Assembly: GCA_927911475.1 (NCBI GenBank)
Contig: CAKMPP010000004.1
Coordinates: forward strand, 1 to 7,280
DNA: 7,280 bases
Direction of reading: 5' to 3'
From: an uncultured Solobacterium sp.
GTDB lineage: Bacteria; Bacillota_I; Bacilli_A; Erysipelotrichales; Erysipelotrichaceae
The notes under the pieces were generated by a model, which saw nothing but the letters and a program-made list of their open reading frames with translations, did no database searches and was not told where the DNA came from. The position numbers were made by a program, and so were the translations under genes. Shown in pieces: positions 1-7,280 of this stretch (its first letter is position 1; each line of letters opens with the position of its first letter).

Positions 1-1365
1 ATCATGTGCATCTAGGATAGCCTTAACAATCGCTAAGCCTAGACCTGTATTCAGTTGATTGCGTGAGAATGAACGAGATGTCTTATGATAACGGTCCCAA
101 ACGTATGGTAGTTCACTTTCAGGAATTCCTTCACCATCATCTCGTATCTCAAAGTGCATCGTTTCCTCATCAGGTTTGCGATATGCTTGAATTGTAATAT
201 GTTGTCCTGCCGCCGTGTGTTTTAAGGCATTGGTTAAGAAGTTTGTAATCACTTGTCCTATCTTAACTTCATCCGCATAGATATAGAGTGTTCCTGGCAA
301 GCGTAAATCTACAATCTGTCCACCTTGTGCGATAGATTTTTGGTTTAACTCAATAATTTCACGAATCTTATCTGCCAAATCCATGTTTGTACGATTGAGT
401 ACATAGTTACCTGACTGCATTTTAGCAAGTTCACTCATATCATTGATGAGTCGCGTCATATAGTCTGTCTCTTTGATAATAACCCCTAAGTGTTTATCAC
501 GTTTGACTGGGTCATTTCCAGAAATATCTCGAATCATTTCTGCATATGCACGAATGTCCGTCATTGGGGTACGAATATCATGAGAGACATTTGCTAAAAG
601 ATCTCTTCGTAACTCATCAATTTTTGATAGTTGTCGATTTGCAGTATTCAAACTATTTGCAAGTTGCTGAAGTTCTGTTAATGAACCACCATCAAAGTGC
701 GCACTATAATCTGCTTGTGATAGTTTTACCGCTTCTTGTTTCATGCGAATGATAGGATCAGTTACCAAACGCGAAATCATCAAAGCTACAAGTGAAGCTA
801 CGACAATCACAATAATTGTATAGAGTGCGTATTGTCGCGTAAAGAATGTTACAACACTATCAATTGGTTCTAATGCAGTATTGACAAACAGATAGTAATT
901 TCCTAGATTTTCACGAATATGACGCGCATAGATAATCATCTCTTGTCCAGTTCTCTGGTTGGTCATATTAATACTCAGCTCACCATTTTGAAGTTTGCTA
1001 TCAATCGATGAAAGGTCTAAAAGACCCTGAATCTCATCAGACTTAGGATCTTGTAAGGCACAACCTGCACCTAGACTATCTGCACTATAAATTTGTGTTC
1101 CACTGTCATTATAAATAGCGATACATACATTATTATTTACAGCTTCACGAATCGCAGACTCAACACCATTGCCACTTGCATTATTTGTAATCAGTGTTTG
1201 TTGGATATGGTCTGCGACAGTACGTACTGCCGCAATCTTAGAATTACGATAATACGGACGAATTAAACCTGTCTGTAATACAGCAATGAATAACGTAATA
1301 CCGATGGCCATCGTAAAGAACGCTAGCCACAAACGAAAGCGGATACCATGTGTATCAAGCTTCAA
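1..1365 (-). CDS. Membrane sensor histidine kinase, C-terminus cut by window edge
   Basis: This is the sensor of a two-component system. It is a membrane kinase that autophosphorylates on His and passes the phosphate to the regulator encoded just upstream. I read 455 open codons with no stop. Domains in order: membrane segment 1 at about residues 12-31; an extracytoplasmic sensor region at about 35-175; membrane segment 2 at about 180-198; a HAMP-like linker at about 199-250; the H-box NVSHDIRTPMT with His262; the N-box NFLTNALKHT at about 375-384; the G1 box DDGEGIP at about 409-415; an F-box-like YVWDRYHK; and the G2 box GLGLAIVKAI at 441-450. Probably only a few tens of residues are missing. 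The start is TTG at 1365, because the nearest in-frame ATG lies after the first part of the membrane segment and a purine-rich GGGG sits 7 nt upstream. A GTG at 1383 is possible but less likely. It overlaps the regulator gene by 11 nt, so translational coupling is likely. The family is certain; the signal sensed is unknown. Confidence 0.93.
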   Translation of the reverse strand, partial: MKLDTHGIRFRLWLAFFTMAIGITLFIAVLQTGLIRPYYRNSKIAAVRTVADHIQQTLITNNASGNGVESAIREAVNNNVCIAIYNDSGTQIYSADSLGAGCALQDPKSDEIQGLLDLSSIDSKLQNGELSINMTNQRTGQEMIIYARHIRENLGNYYLFVNTALEPIDSVVTFFTRQYALYTIIVIVVASLVALMISRLVTDPIIRMKQEAVKLSQADYSAHFDGGSLTELQQLANSLNTANRQLSKIDELRRDLLANVSHDIRTPMTDIRAYAEMIRDISGNDPVKRDKHLGVIIKETDYMTRLINDMSELAKMQSGNYVLNRTNMDLADKIREIIELNQKSIAQGGQIVDLRLPGTLYIYADEVKIGQVITNFLTNALKHTAAGQHITIQAYRKPDEETMHFEIRDDGEGIPESELPYVWDRYHKTSRSFSRNQLNTGLGLAIVKAILDAHD

Positions 1366-2023
1366 ACTTATACCCCATTCCACGAACAGTTGTAATGAAG
1401 TCACGGTAAGGACCCAAGTTATGTCTTAGCATCTTGATATGTGTATCAACCGTGCGATCATCACCAAAATAATCATAATTCCACACTTCTACAAGTAAAG
1501 TTTCACGTGATAGCGCAACATTTGGATGTGTTGCAAGATATAGAAGCAAATCAATTTCCTTAGGTGTTAATGGAGCCTTTTCCCCATCTACTGTAACAAC
1601 TCTACCAAGGACATCAATCTGTAGTCCCTTAAAAATCATCACATCGGAATTTGTTTGTGTCTTCTTCCCACGTTCTAAAACAACCTTAATACGTGCCATA
1701 AGTTCCTTAGGTGAGAATGGCTTTGTGACATAGTCATCTACACCTAGTTCAAACCCAAATAACTTATCGTACTCTTCTTGACGAGCACTCAGCATAATCA
1801 CTGGTACTTGATCGATACTCTTGATTTGTTTACAGGTAGAAAAACCATCTAACACCGGCATCATGACATCTAAGATGACACAATCAAAATGTGTATTCTT
1901 TACTTTCTCTATTGCCACCAAACCATTTTCTGCTTCTTCTGTTTCAAAACCATTGATTTCGCAATACTCACGTACAACTTCACGAATATTTGCTTCATCA
2001 TCTACAATTAAAATTTTTGCCAT
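1355..2023 (-). CDS. OmpR/PhoB-family response regulator
   Basis: A cytoplasmic DNA-binding regulator, the partner of the adjacent histidine kinase. The 222-residue length is typical for the family. The receiver domain (about 1-115) shows the acidic pair D8-D9, the phospho-acceptor D52 in ILDVMMPVLDG, the switch residue S79 in MLSA and the conserved K101 in VTKPFSP. The winged-helix output domain (about 128-220) carries LTPKEIDLLLYL, the recognition-helix region DDRTVDTHIKMLRHNLG and the C-terminal wing TVRGMGYKFEA. The ATG follows the dnaE stop after a single base, and its best ribosome binding site (AAGG, about 10 nt upstream) lies inside the dnaE coding sequence, so expression probably depends on dnaE transcription or coupling. 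The 3' end overlaps the kinase gene. No truncation or odd residue is seen. The target genes cannot be inferred from this window. Confidence 0.95.
   Translation of the reverse strand: MAKILIVDDEANIREVVREYCEINGFETEEAENGLVAIEKVKNTHFDCVILDVMMPVLDGFSTCKQIKSIDQVPVIMLSARQEEYDKLFGFELGVDDYVTKPFSPKELMARIKVVLERGKKTQTNSDVMIFKGLQIDVLGRVVTVDGEKAPLTPKEIDLLLYLATHPNVALSRETLLVEVWNYDYFGDDRTVDTHIKMLRHNLGPYRDFITTVRGMGYKFEA
1373..1381 (-). promoter_or_regulatory. Ribosome binding site supporting the TTG start of the histidine kinase
   Basis: On the minus strand GGAATGGGG lies inside the last codons of the response regulator gene, 7 nt before the TTG at 1365. It is the only purine-rich element placed to serve an initiation codon here, and it decides the TTG start over later ATG codons. 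This fits coupled translation of regulator and kinase. It is inferred from spacing only. Confidence 0.45.
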
Positions 2024-2024
2024 A

Positions 2025-5000
2025 CTATTTCTGCCTTACTATTTCTATTTGATTTGCTAAAAAGGAAGCTTCATCTTGAATTTTAGCATAAAACTGAATA
2101 TATACACCTTTTACAAGGTACTGACTATATTGAGAATAGAGATTTGGCATAACAGCCATATCACTTTCACCTGTTTCATCTGTCAGTTTCAAAAAGCACA
2201 TTAAGTCCCCTTTGCGAGTACGAATCTGTCTTACACTTTGAATATATGCAAATCCACGGTATAAGCCACGATTACTATTTAATTCTGCAAGTGGTGGATA
2301 CGTGATACCTAATTTTTGTCTTAGGTGAACAATTGGTTGTTCCCCTAGATTAAAGCCAAGTGCAGCCTTCTCATTCTCACTGAGTTCTTCTTGGCTATCC
2401 TTCATGCGTACAACGATTGGCTTTGATACAAGCTGTGGGTCGATAGATAGCTGTGCACCAAGTGGAACCTGAATTAGCTTTGCATACTTGATTGCATCAT
2501 CCAAGGTATTCAGCATTGTAGTTCTACCAAGATCAAATTCATCAAGGGCGCCTGCAGATATCAATCGTTCTAATTGTGTGCGATTAATCTTGCGCAGTAC
2601 AACTCTTGCGACAAAATCAAAGTAATCACCAAATCGGCCATTCTTATCACGTTCATCCAGTATTGTTCTAGCAGCTAGTGTACCTACATCCTTGATGATA
2701 GAAAGTGGTAAAATAATTGATTTTCCATTGTGATAATAGATATCCGTCGAGCGATTTACATCTGGAGCTTCGATAGTGATATGTTTTCTTCTACATTCAG
2801 TAATATAGATTGCACTCTTTGTACTATCTCCAATCACACTATTTAAAATTGACGTATAGAACTCTAGAGGATAGTTAGCCTTTAGGTAGGCTAATTGATA
2901 CGCTACAAGTCCATACGCAACTGCGTGAGATTTATTAAAGCCATACCCTGCAAACTTCTCTGCTAAATCAAAGAGTGCGCTAGCGGTTTCATCATTATAG
3001 CCATTTTCTTTACAGCCACGCACATACTCTTGTCTTAGTCCTGCTAATTCGTCTTCATTCTTTTTCGAAATAGCTTTACGTAAAATATCTGCTTTTACAA
3101 GTGAGAACTTCGCCGCAATCTGTGCCATCAACATAACTTGTTCCTGATAGATTGTAACACCATAAGTTTCCTTTAGAATCGGCTTTAATTCCTTGGATGG
3201 ATATACAACCGATGCTGGATTCTTTCTACCCTCTAGATAAGTATTAATCTGATCTTTAGGACCTGGTCTAAAGAGTGCTAAAGCAGCAATAATATCCTCA
3301 AAACAATTCGGCTTCATCTTGCGCAATAAATTACGCATGCCATCCGATTCAAACTGAAAGACACCAATCGTATCTGCTTGCGCAAATAAACGATATGTTT
3401 TTGCGTCGTTTAACGGAATTGATAAAATATGGAAATCTGGATGATTCTTATGAATCATCTGTACGATTTCATCAATTGTCGTTAGATTCTTAAGCCCAAG
3501 GAAGTCCATCTTAATTAGACCCCTTTCTTCCAAGTAATTACCAACAAACTGTGTTGTCTTCATTCCTTCAGCCATTTGTATGGTAGGAATCACATCCTCA
3601 ATTGGCTTACCGGACATAACAATACCAGCCGCATGGATACTCTTATTCTTTGGAAGACCTTCAATCCGTTTTGACATATTAAAATATTCCGTCAATTGTG
3701 GACTTGCATTGAGTAGAACACGTAATTTCTCTTTTTGTTCATACGCTTTCTCTAACGTAATCTTTGGCGTTTGTGGAATTAGACCAACAATCATATCAAT
3801 CTCACGCTTTGAGATATCCATTGCTTTACCAACGTCACGTAAAACAGCACGAGCTGCTAAGGTATCAAATGTAATGATATTGGCAATGTGTTGTTCACCA
3901 TATTTCTGATAAACATAATCAATAATTTCTTGACGATGAATATCTGGAATATCTGTATCGATATCTGGCATGGATACACGTTCAGCATTTAGGAAACGTT
4001 CAAATAACAGATTGTATTGTAATGGATCAACCATTGTAATTCCTAGACAATACGCAACCAAAGAACCAGCAGCGCTACCTCTGCCTGGTCCAATATAGAT
4101 ACCCTTTTGTCGTCCATAACGGATAAAGTCATAGACGATTAAGAAATAATCTTCAAAGCCCATTTGGTGAATTACTTGTAATTCATGTTTTAATCGTTCT
4201 ACATAGACAGGCTTTAAATCGCCATTTAAACGTTTCTTCAGTCCTGCAAGACATAGTTGAGGTAAATATTGTTCTGCTGTAATTCCATCTTTCAATGGAT
4301 AAACAGGTATACCGGTCTTTTCTAAATCCCCATCGCAATGGCATTCACTAGCAATTTCGTCTGCTCTACGCAAATCATCCGCATCATAAATCTGTTCCAT
4401 CTCAGGAATCGATAAAAAGTATCTTCCTGTAATGGGTGTTACATTTTTATCCCGCAAGGTTGTACCCTGTTTGATTGCGGATAACACCTTCAAAGTCTCA
4501 TAGTCTTTTTGCGCTAAATAATAAATCTTATTTAATGCGACCGTCTGAATTCCTTGTGCTTTCGATAGTGCCTTTAATACTGCATTCTTGGAACGCCATA
4601 AAGATGTTTCTTCATAGGAAATCGCAATATCAAAAGTAGGTAATTCAGATTTCATCAAAGCTAATTTCTGAGTAATACCTGTACGATCTTCGCTGATAAG
4701 TTCCGCATCAAAATATCCACCTTCACCATACACAATCAAGAAATTATGTTCACTATATGTTAAGAATTCTTCTAGCGTTGCATACTCTCTTCCATCACAC
4801 AACAAAGAAGAAAGTTTCATTAGATTCACATATCCTCTATTATTTTTTGCAAGTAGTAAAAAAGGAACTTTCTGTTCATGGTAGAAAACATCAACCTCTA
4901 ATCCTACAATAGGATGAATTCCCTCTTTCTTACATTCATGCAGAAAACGCGCTATGCCGTGCATCACATGGTGATCAGTCAAAGCGACACTATGGTATCC

Positions 5001-5090
5001 ATATTTTTTCGCTGTTAAAACAAGCTCAGGAATGCGAATTGTGCTATCCAGTAACGTGTAACAACTACGAACAAATAGATGAGTAGTCAT
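2025..5090 (-). CDS. dnaE: DNA polymerase III alpha subunit, DnaE type
   Basis: A C-family replicative DNA polymerase that extends primers during chromosome replication. In Firmicutes DnaE usually works beside PolC. The order is PHP-DnaE-HhH-OB. The PHP domain (about 1-200) keeps TDHH at 38-41 and GLE at 63-65 but has VRS at 7-9 where active PHP domains have a metal-binding HxH, so it looks catalytically degraded. The palm has GPGRGSAAGS at about 334-343, PDIDTD with catalytic D376 and D378, and the third aspartate D529 in KMDFLGLKN. FNKSHAVAYG (about 718-726) is also conserved. A helix-hairpin-helix-like stretch lies near 815-855 and an OB fold at about 941-1021. There is no PolC-type inserted exonuclease, which excludes PolC. 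The 1021 residues are somewhat short beside the roughly 1,100 usual for Firmicutes DnaE. The ATG at 5090 matches the family N-terminus, although there is no normally spaced ribosome binding site. It is first in the operon with the regulator and kinase. Confidence 0.97.
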   Translation of the reverse strand: MTTHLFVRSCYTLLDSTIRIPELVLTAKKYGYHSVALTDHHVMHGIARFLHECKKEGIHPIVGLEVDVFYHEQKVPFLLLAKNNRGYVNLMKLSSLLCDGREYATLEEFLTYSEHNFLIVYGEGGYFDAELISEDRTGITQKLALMKSELPTFDIAISYEETSLWRSKNAVLKALSKAQGIQTVALNKIYYLAQKDYETLKVLSAIKQGTTLRDKNVTPITGRYFLSIPEMEQIYDADDLRRADEIASECHCDGDLEKTGIPVYPLKDGITAEQYLPQLCLAGLKKRLNGDLKPVYVERLKHELQVIHQMGFEDYFLIVYDFIRYGRQKGIYIGPGRGSAAGSLVAYCLGITMVDPLQYNLLFERFLNAERVSMPDIDTDIPDIHRQEIIDYVYQKYGEQHIANIITFDTLAARAVLRDVGKAMDISKREIDMIVGLIPQTPKITLEKAYEQKEKLRVLLNASPQLTEYFNMSKRIEGLPKNKSIHAAGIVMSGKPIEDVIPTIQMAEGMKTTQFVGNYLEERGLIKMDFLGLKNLTTIDEIVQMIHKNHPDFHILSIPLNDAKTYRLFAQADTIGVFQFESDGMRNLLRKMKPNCFEDIIAALALFRPGPKDQINTYLEGRKNPASVVYPSKELKPILKETYGVTIYQEQVMLMAQIAAKFSLVKADILRKAISKKNEDELAGLRQEYVRGCKENGYNDETASALFDLAEKFAGYGFNKSHAVAYGLVAYQLAYLKANYPLEFYTSILNSVIGDSTKSAIYITECRRKHITIEAPDVNRSTDIYYHNGKSIILPLSIIKDVGTLAARTILDERDKNGRFGDYFDFVARVVLRKINRTQLERLISAGALDEFDLGRTTMLNTLDDAIKYAKLIQVPLGAQLSIDPQLVSKPIVVRMKDSQEELSENEKAALGFNLGEQPIVHLRQKLGITYPPLAELNSNRGLYRGFAYIQSVRQIRTRKGDLMCFLKLTDETGESDMAVMPNLYSQYSQYLVKGVYIQFYAKIQDEASFLANQIEIVRQK

Positions 5091-5096
5091 GTAACT

Positions 5097-5102
5097 ATTA
5101 TA
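5097..5102 (-). promoter_or_regulatory. dnaE promoter, -10 box placed for a leaderless transcript
   Basis: On the minus strand a perfect TATAAT ends 6 nt before the dnaE ATG, so a start point 7 nt after the -10 box falls on the A of the start codon. No good -35 is seen: the hexamers at 16-18 bp spacing match TTGACA at three positions or fewer, and there is no extended -10 TG. The only Shine-Dalgarno-like AAGG is 12 nt from the ATG, too far for normal use. The box is seen directly; promoter activity and the leaderless start are inferred. Confidence 0.5.
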
Positions 5103-5183
5103 CCTTAGGGCATAATATTAAGAAATAACTTAAAAGAAAAGTTAATGTTGTCGTTTAAAATATAAAAAGACAGGAATGTGCGA

Positions 5184-5189
5184 TATAAT
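5184..5189 (+). promoter_or_regulatory. Promoter -10 box of the degV-family operon
   Basis: A perfect TATAAT lies 33 nt upstream of the DegV-family ATG, which would give a start point near 5196 and a 5' leader of about 27 nt. The -35 is weak: at 17-bp spacing the hexamer is TATAAA. This promoter diverges from the dnaE promoter, with predicted start points about 106 bp apart, so a regulator binding here could affect both. Confidence 0.5.
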
Positions 5190-5190
5190 A

Positions 5191-5202
5191 TGTAATGATA
5201 CA
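5191..5202 (+). promoter_or_regulatory. Small TGTA-N4-TACA dyad at the predicted degV start point
   Basis: TGTAATGATACA is a short inverted repeat with 4-bp arms that covers the predicted transcription start of the plus-strand operon. An operator there could block transcription. The arms are so short that chance is a serious alternative in AT-rich DNA, and I do not recognise it as the box of a specific repressor. Confidence 0.18.
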
Positions 5203-5210
5203 TTTTTAAA

Positions 5211-5217
5211 AGTGAGG
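5211..5217 (+). promoter_or_regulatory. Ribosome binding site of the degV-family gene
   Basis: AGTGAGG lies 5 nt upstream of the ATG at 5223, a normal Shine-Dalgarno match and spacing. It supports this start, which also matches the family N-terminus (VTDS begins at residue 6). Confidence 0.7.
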
Positions 5218-5222
5218 TCAGT

Positions 5223-6090
5223 ATGAAAGTTGCATTTGTTACAGATAGTGGTACTGGAAAATCAATTCACGAATATGCAGAACAAGGAATCATCAGTCTT
5301 CCTTTACAAATTAGCGTAGATGATAAAACATATCAAGATATGGAAACATTAAATCGTAATGACTGTATTCGTTTGATGAAGGAAGAAAAAGTTCTAACAA
5401 CTTCACAACCTTCTGCAGGCATTATCGAAGAATGTTTTGAAAGTTTAAAGGATCAGGGGGTTGAGTTAATCATCGCTGTCCCGATTTGTAATGGTCTTTC
5501 TGGAACGATAAGTACAATGACCGCAATCGCAAATAGTTTAGATATTAAGATTATTGTATTGATACCTATGTAACTGCGGTAGTGCAAGATTACTTAATTA
5601 CAAATATTAAGAAGTGGTATGACGAAGGTAAATCCCACCTAGAGATTCAAATCTTAGTCGAAAAGATTATCAACTCAACAAATACTTTACTGATTCCAGA
5701 AACACTGGACCAGTTTATTCGTGGCGGTCGTATGACACCTCTTGCCGCAAAACTAGGACAACTATTAAAAATTATTCCTGTTTTACAAATCAAATAAAAA
5801 AAACTGCAGGTAAAGTTGATACCTTAACAAAAGTACGCACTTTCCGCAAAGCACTTAGCACTGCAGTAGATGAAATTGCTAAAGATAACCCAGGTGAAAA
5901 CACACTCATTACAATCGCGCACGTCGCAAATATCTCTGAAGCAATGAATCTATATCACACTATGACAGAACGCTTCCCTGAAGCTACCATTCAAGTCATT
6001 GAATTACCTAACGCCATTGCAGTACACACGGGGTGTTGGTTGTATTGCAATTCAGTATTTTCAAACCTGCAAGAAACGGAGGTTCCATGA
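5223..6090 (+). pseudogene. DegV-family fatty-acid-binding protein gene with three apparent frameshifts
   Basis: DegV/FakB proteins bind a fatty acid in the cytosol and present it to the kinase FakA for entry into phospholipid synthesis. Four frame segments rejoin into about 285 residues, the family length. Segment 1 (5223 to about 5558) has VTDSG at 6-10, LTTSQPSAG at 58-66 and GLSGT at 91-95. Segment 2 (about 5558-5794) has DTYVTAVVQDY and the typical FIRGGRMTPLAAKLGQLLKI. Segment 3 (about 5797-6033) has TAGKVDTLTKVRT and ends at the lipid-binding HTG. Segment 4 (from 6035) continues VGCIAIQYF. Breaks: one base missing near 5556-5560; one missing (or two extra) at the A run 5796-5803; one extra G in the run 6030-6033. 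The stop is uncertain: the segment 3 frame ends with TGA at 6088-6090, overlapping the next ATG, while segment 4 runs open to 6217. Family assignment is strong. Whether the gene is truly broken or only misread is open; I favour misreading. Confidence 0.88.
6078..6082 (+). promoter_or_regulatory. Ribosome binding site of the penicillin-binding protein gene
   Basis: GGAGG lies 4 nt before the ATG at 6087, inside the 3' end of the DegV-family gene. It fixes the ATG at 6087 as the natural start even though that frame meets a stop after ten codons. The TTG at 6112, where the longer open frame could begin, has no such site. Confidence 0.7.
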
Positions 6091-7280
6091 CAAAAAAAGA
6101 AAAAGTCATTTTTGCCTGACTTTGATCATCCGGAAGTTGTTGAACAGCCAGATGAGAAGCAGCGCGAAAAATTACGAAAGAAATATATACGTAAATTACG
6201 TTGGCAAAAGATCTTAACAGTATTCATGGTTTTGATTGTTGCAATATATCTTGTAGGTGGTGCTTACGCCTTGCGTTATGCTAGTAAATTACTAAAAGGT
6301 ATGCCAACACTAAATGTTGATGATTTAATCAGTACAGAATCCTCAAAAATTTATGACGGTAATGGTACTCTTCTTACAGAAATCGGTACCTATTACCGCG
6401 AAAAATATTGCCTACGAACAGATGCCTGAATCCTTAATTGACGCATTCTTGTCCGTTGAAGATTCACGTTTCTTTGAACATAACGGATTTGATATTCCTC
6501 GTTTTACAAAATCTGTTTTAGAAACAGTATTACGACACAATACGCAAGGTGGTTCCACATTTACGATGCAGCTGGTTAAAAATACCTACTTCTCCATCGA
6601 AGATGGTGATAACAGTACCGAGCGTTCTGCTACCCTATCCTATAAGGCACAGCAGATTGTGTTGAGTATGCAACTAGAACAACAACTTAATAAGAGAGAA
6701 ATCTTTGAGTTATATGTCAATAAACTAAACTTTGGTGATCGTATACGTGGTGTACAAAAGGCCGCACTTTACTACTATGGTAAAAATGCGAACCAACTCA
6801 CTTTAGCTGAGTCAGCATTACTTGCAGGTATTATTAACCTACCAAATACCTATAACCCATATAACTACTTAGACTATGCCACACAACGTCGAAATAACGT
6901 TCTAGACCTGATGCAATATCATGGCTACATCACAGGTGAAGAATGCGCTCTAGCGAAATCGATTAAAGTGGAAGATACACTTGTGGGTAAATCAAACTTC
7001 AATACTGGAAATACACGATACGCATCTTACTTGGATGTTGTATTAGATGAAGTACAACGCATGACAGGACTTGACCCATTATCTACTGGTATGTCTATCT
7101 ATACTGCTTTAGATCCAACAATTCAAACTGAAATTGAAGCGATTCAAAATGGTGAAGTTGTCGACTTTGAAAGTGACCTAGTGCAGCTAGCAATGATTAC
7201 CCTCAACAACAAGAATGTGAAATCGTTGGCGTTGGTGGTGGTAGAAACTATGGTGGTGATGGTGGAGCAAGATTGTTAAA
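6087..7280 (+). pseudogene. Class A penicillin-binding protein (GT51 transglycosylase), frameshifted and cut by window edge
   Basis: A membrane-anchored peptidoglycan synthase that polymerises lipid II on the outer face of the membrane. About 397 residues can be rebuilt: a basic cytoplasmic tail; one membrane segment (about 41-62); then the GT51 domain with VEDSRFFEH (catalytic Glu124), GGSTFTMQLVKN (154-165), YKAQQIVLSMQLEQQLNKREIFELYVNKLNFG in two adjoining motifs (185-216), and GVQKAALYYYGK with LTLAESALLAGI. SIYTALDPTIQ and GVGGGRNYGGDGG begin the region leading to the transpeptidase, whose SxxK motif would lie beyond the edge. Breaks: one extra A near 6092-6104 (restored start MTKKKKSFLPDFD), one extra A in 6401-6405 (restored YYRENIAYEQMP), and one G missing near 7217 (restored NNKNGEIVGVGGG). 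It probably shares a transcript with the DegV-family gene. Family is certain; pseudogene status is doubtful, since indel errors explain it equally well. Confidence 0.9.

Noticed and set aside
546..752. Plus-strand 68-codon open frame
   Set aside because: It is antisense to the HAMP and H-box region of the histidine kinase.
1821..2060. Plus-strand 79-codon open frame across the regulator gene
   Set aside because: It is antisense to conserved receiver-domain codons and has no supporting signals.
3580..3909. Plus-strand 109-codon open frame inside dnaE
   Set aside because: It is antisense to a conserved part of dnaE, with no ribosome binding site and no recognisable protein features.
5113..5120. 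TAATATTA palindrome between the two promoters
   Set aside because: Eight bases of perfect AT palindrome are expected often by chance in such AT-rich DNA.
5582..5797. A separate small gene
   Set aside because: Its residues, including FIRGGRMTPLAAKLGQLLKI, are the middle of the DegV-family protein. It has no start signal of its own.
6092..6104. Programmed frameshifting or transcriptional slippage at the A runs in the pbp start
   Set aside because: The A7-G-A5 stretch looks slippery, but the frame needs the loss of one base, which a -1 ribosomal slip does not give. Five similar breaks nearby, several not at slippery sites, make a shared technical cause more likely.
5999..6217. A separate 72-residue gene
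   Set aside because: Its first part (VGCIAIQYF) is the C-terminus of the DegV-family protein after a frame break; the rest is the pbp 5' end read in the wrong frame.
7217..7279. A Val-rich unusual tail (ending EQDC) on the penicillin-binding protein
   Set aside because: It is the Gly-rich GVGGGRNYGGDGG segment read out of frame after a missing base. The alternative frame stays open to the window edge.

Overview
The window is 7,280 bp of AT-rich, densely coding bacterial DNA, read with the standard code (TGG for Trp, TGA as stop). Gene content and residue style point to a low-GC Gram-positive (Firmicutes/Bacillota). The protein sequences look like those of the Erysipelotrichales, but that family-level placement is an impression from reading, not a search result. 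There are no RNA genes, mobile elements, CRISPR arrays or gaps longer than 300 bp.

Left part, minus strand (5090 down to 1): a tight three-gene operon. dnaE (DNA polymerase III alpha subunit, complete, 1021 aa) is followed after 1 nt by an OmpR-type response regulator (222 aa). This overlaps by 11 nt a membrane sensor histidine kinase that starts at TTG and runs off the left edge (455 residues present). All three frames are open with every key motif in place.

Middle (5091-5222): a 132-bp divergent promoter region. On the minus strand a perfect TATAAT sits exactly 6 nt before the dnaE ATG, which predicts a leaderless dnaE transcript. On the plus strand another TATAAT precedes the degV-family gene, which has a good ribosome binding site.

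Right part, plus strand (5223-7280): a DegV-family (fatty-acid-binding, FakB-like) gene followed by a class A penicillin-binding protein gene (GT51 transglycosylase plus the start of the later region), cut by the right edge. Each is broken by three single-base frame changes, most at A or G runs. Family motifs continue across every break, so the frames can be rejoined by eye. The left 5.1 kb has no such break. The most economical reading is uncorrected sequencing or assembly indels near a low-quality end, with very recent gene decay as the alternative.

How the genes relate: the left operon couples a replicative polymerase to a two-component signalling pair. The right operon couples exogenous fatty-acid or lipid handling to cell wall synthesis. 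I found no convincing new biological system. The points most worth a second look are the indel cluster, the leaderless dnaE start and the polymerase/two-component operon.
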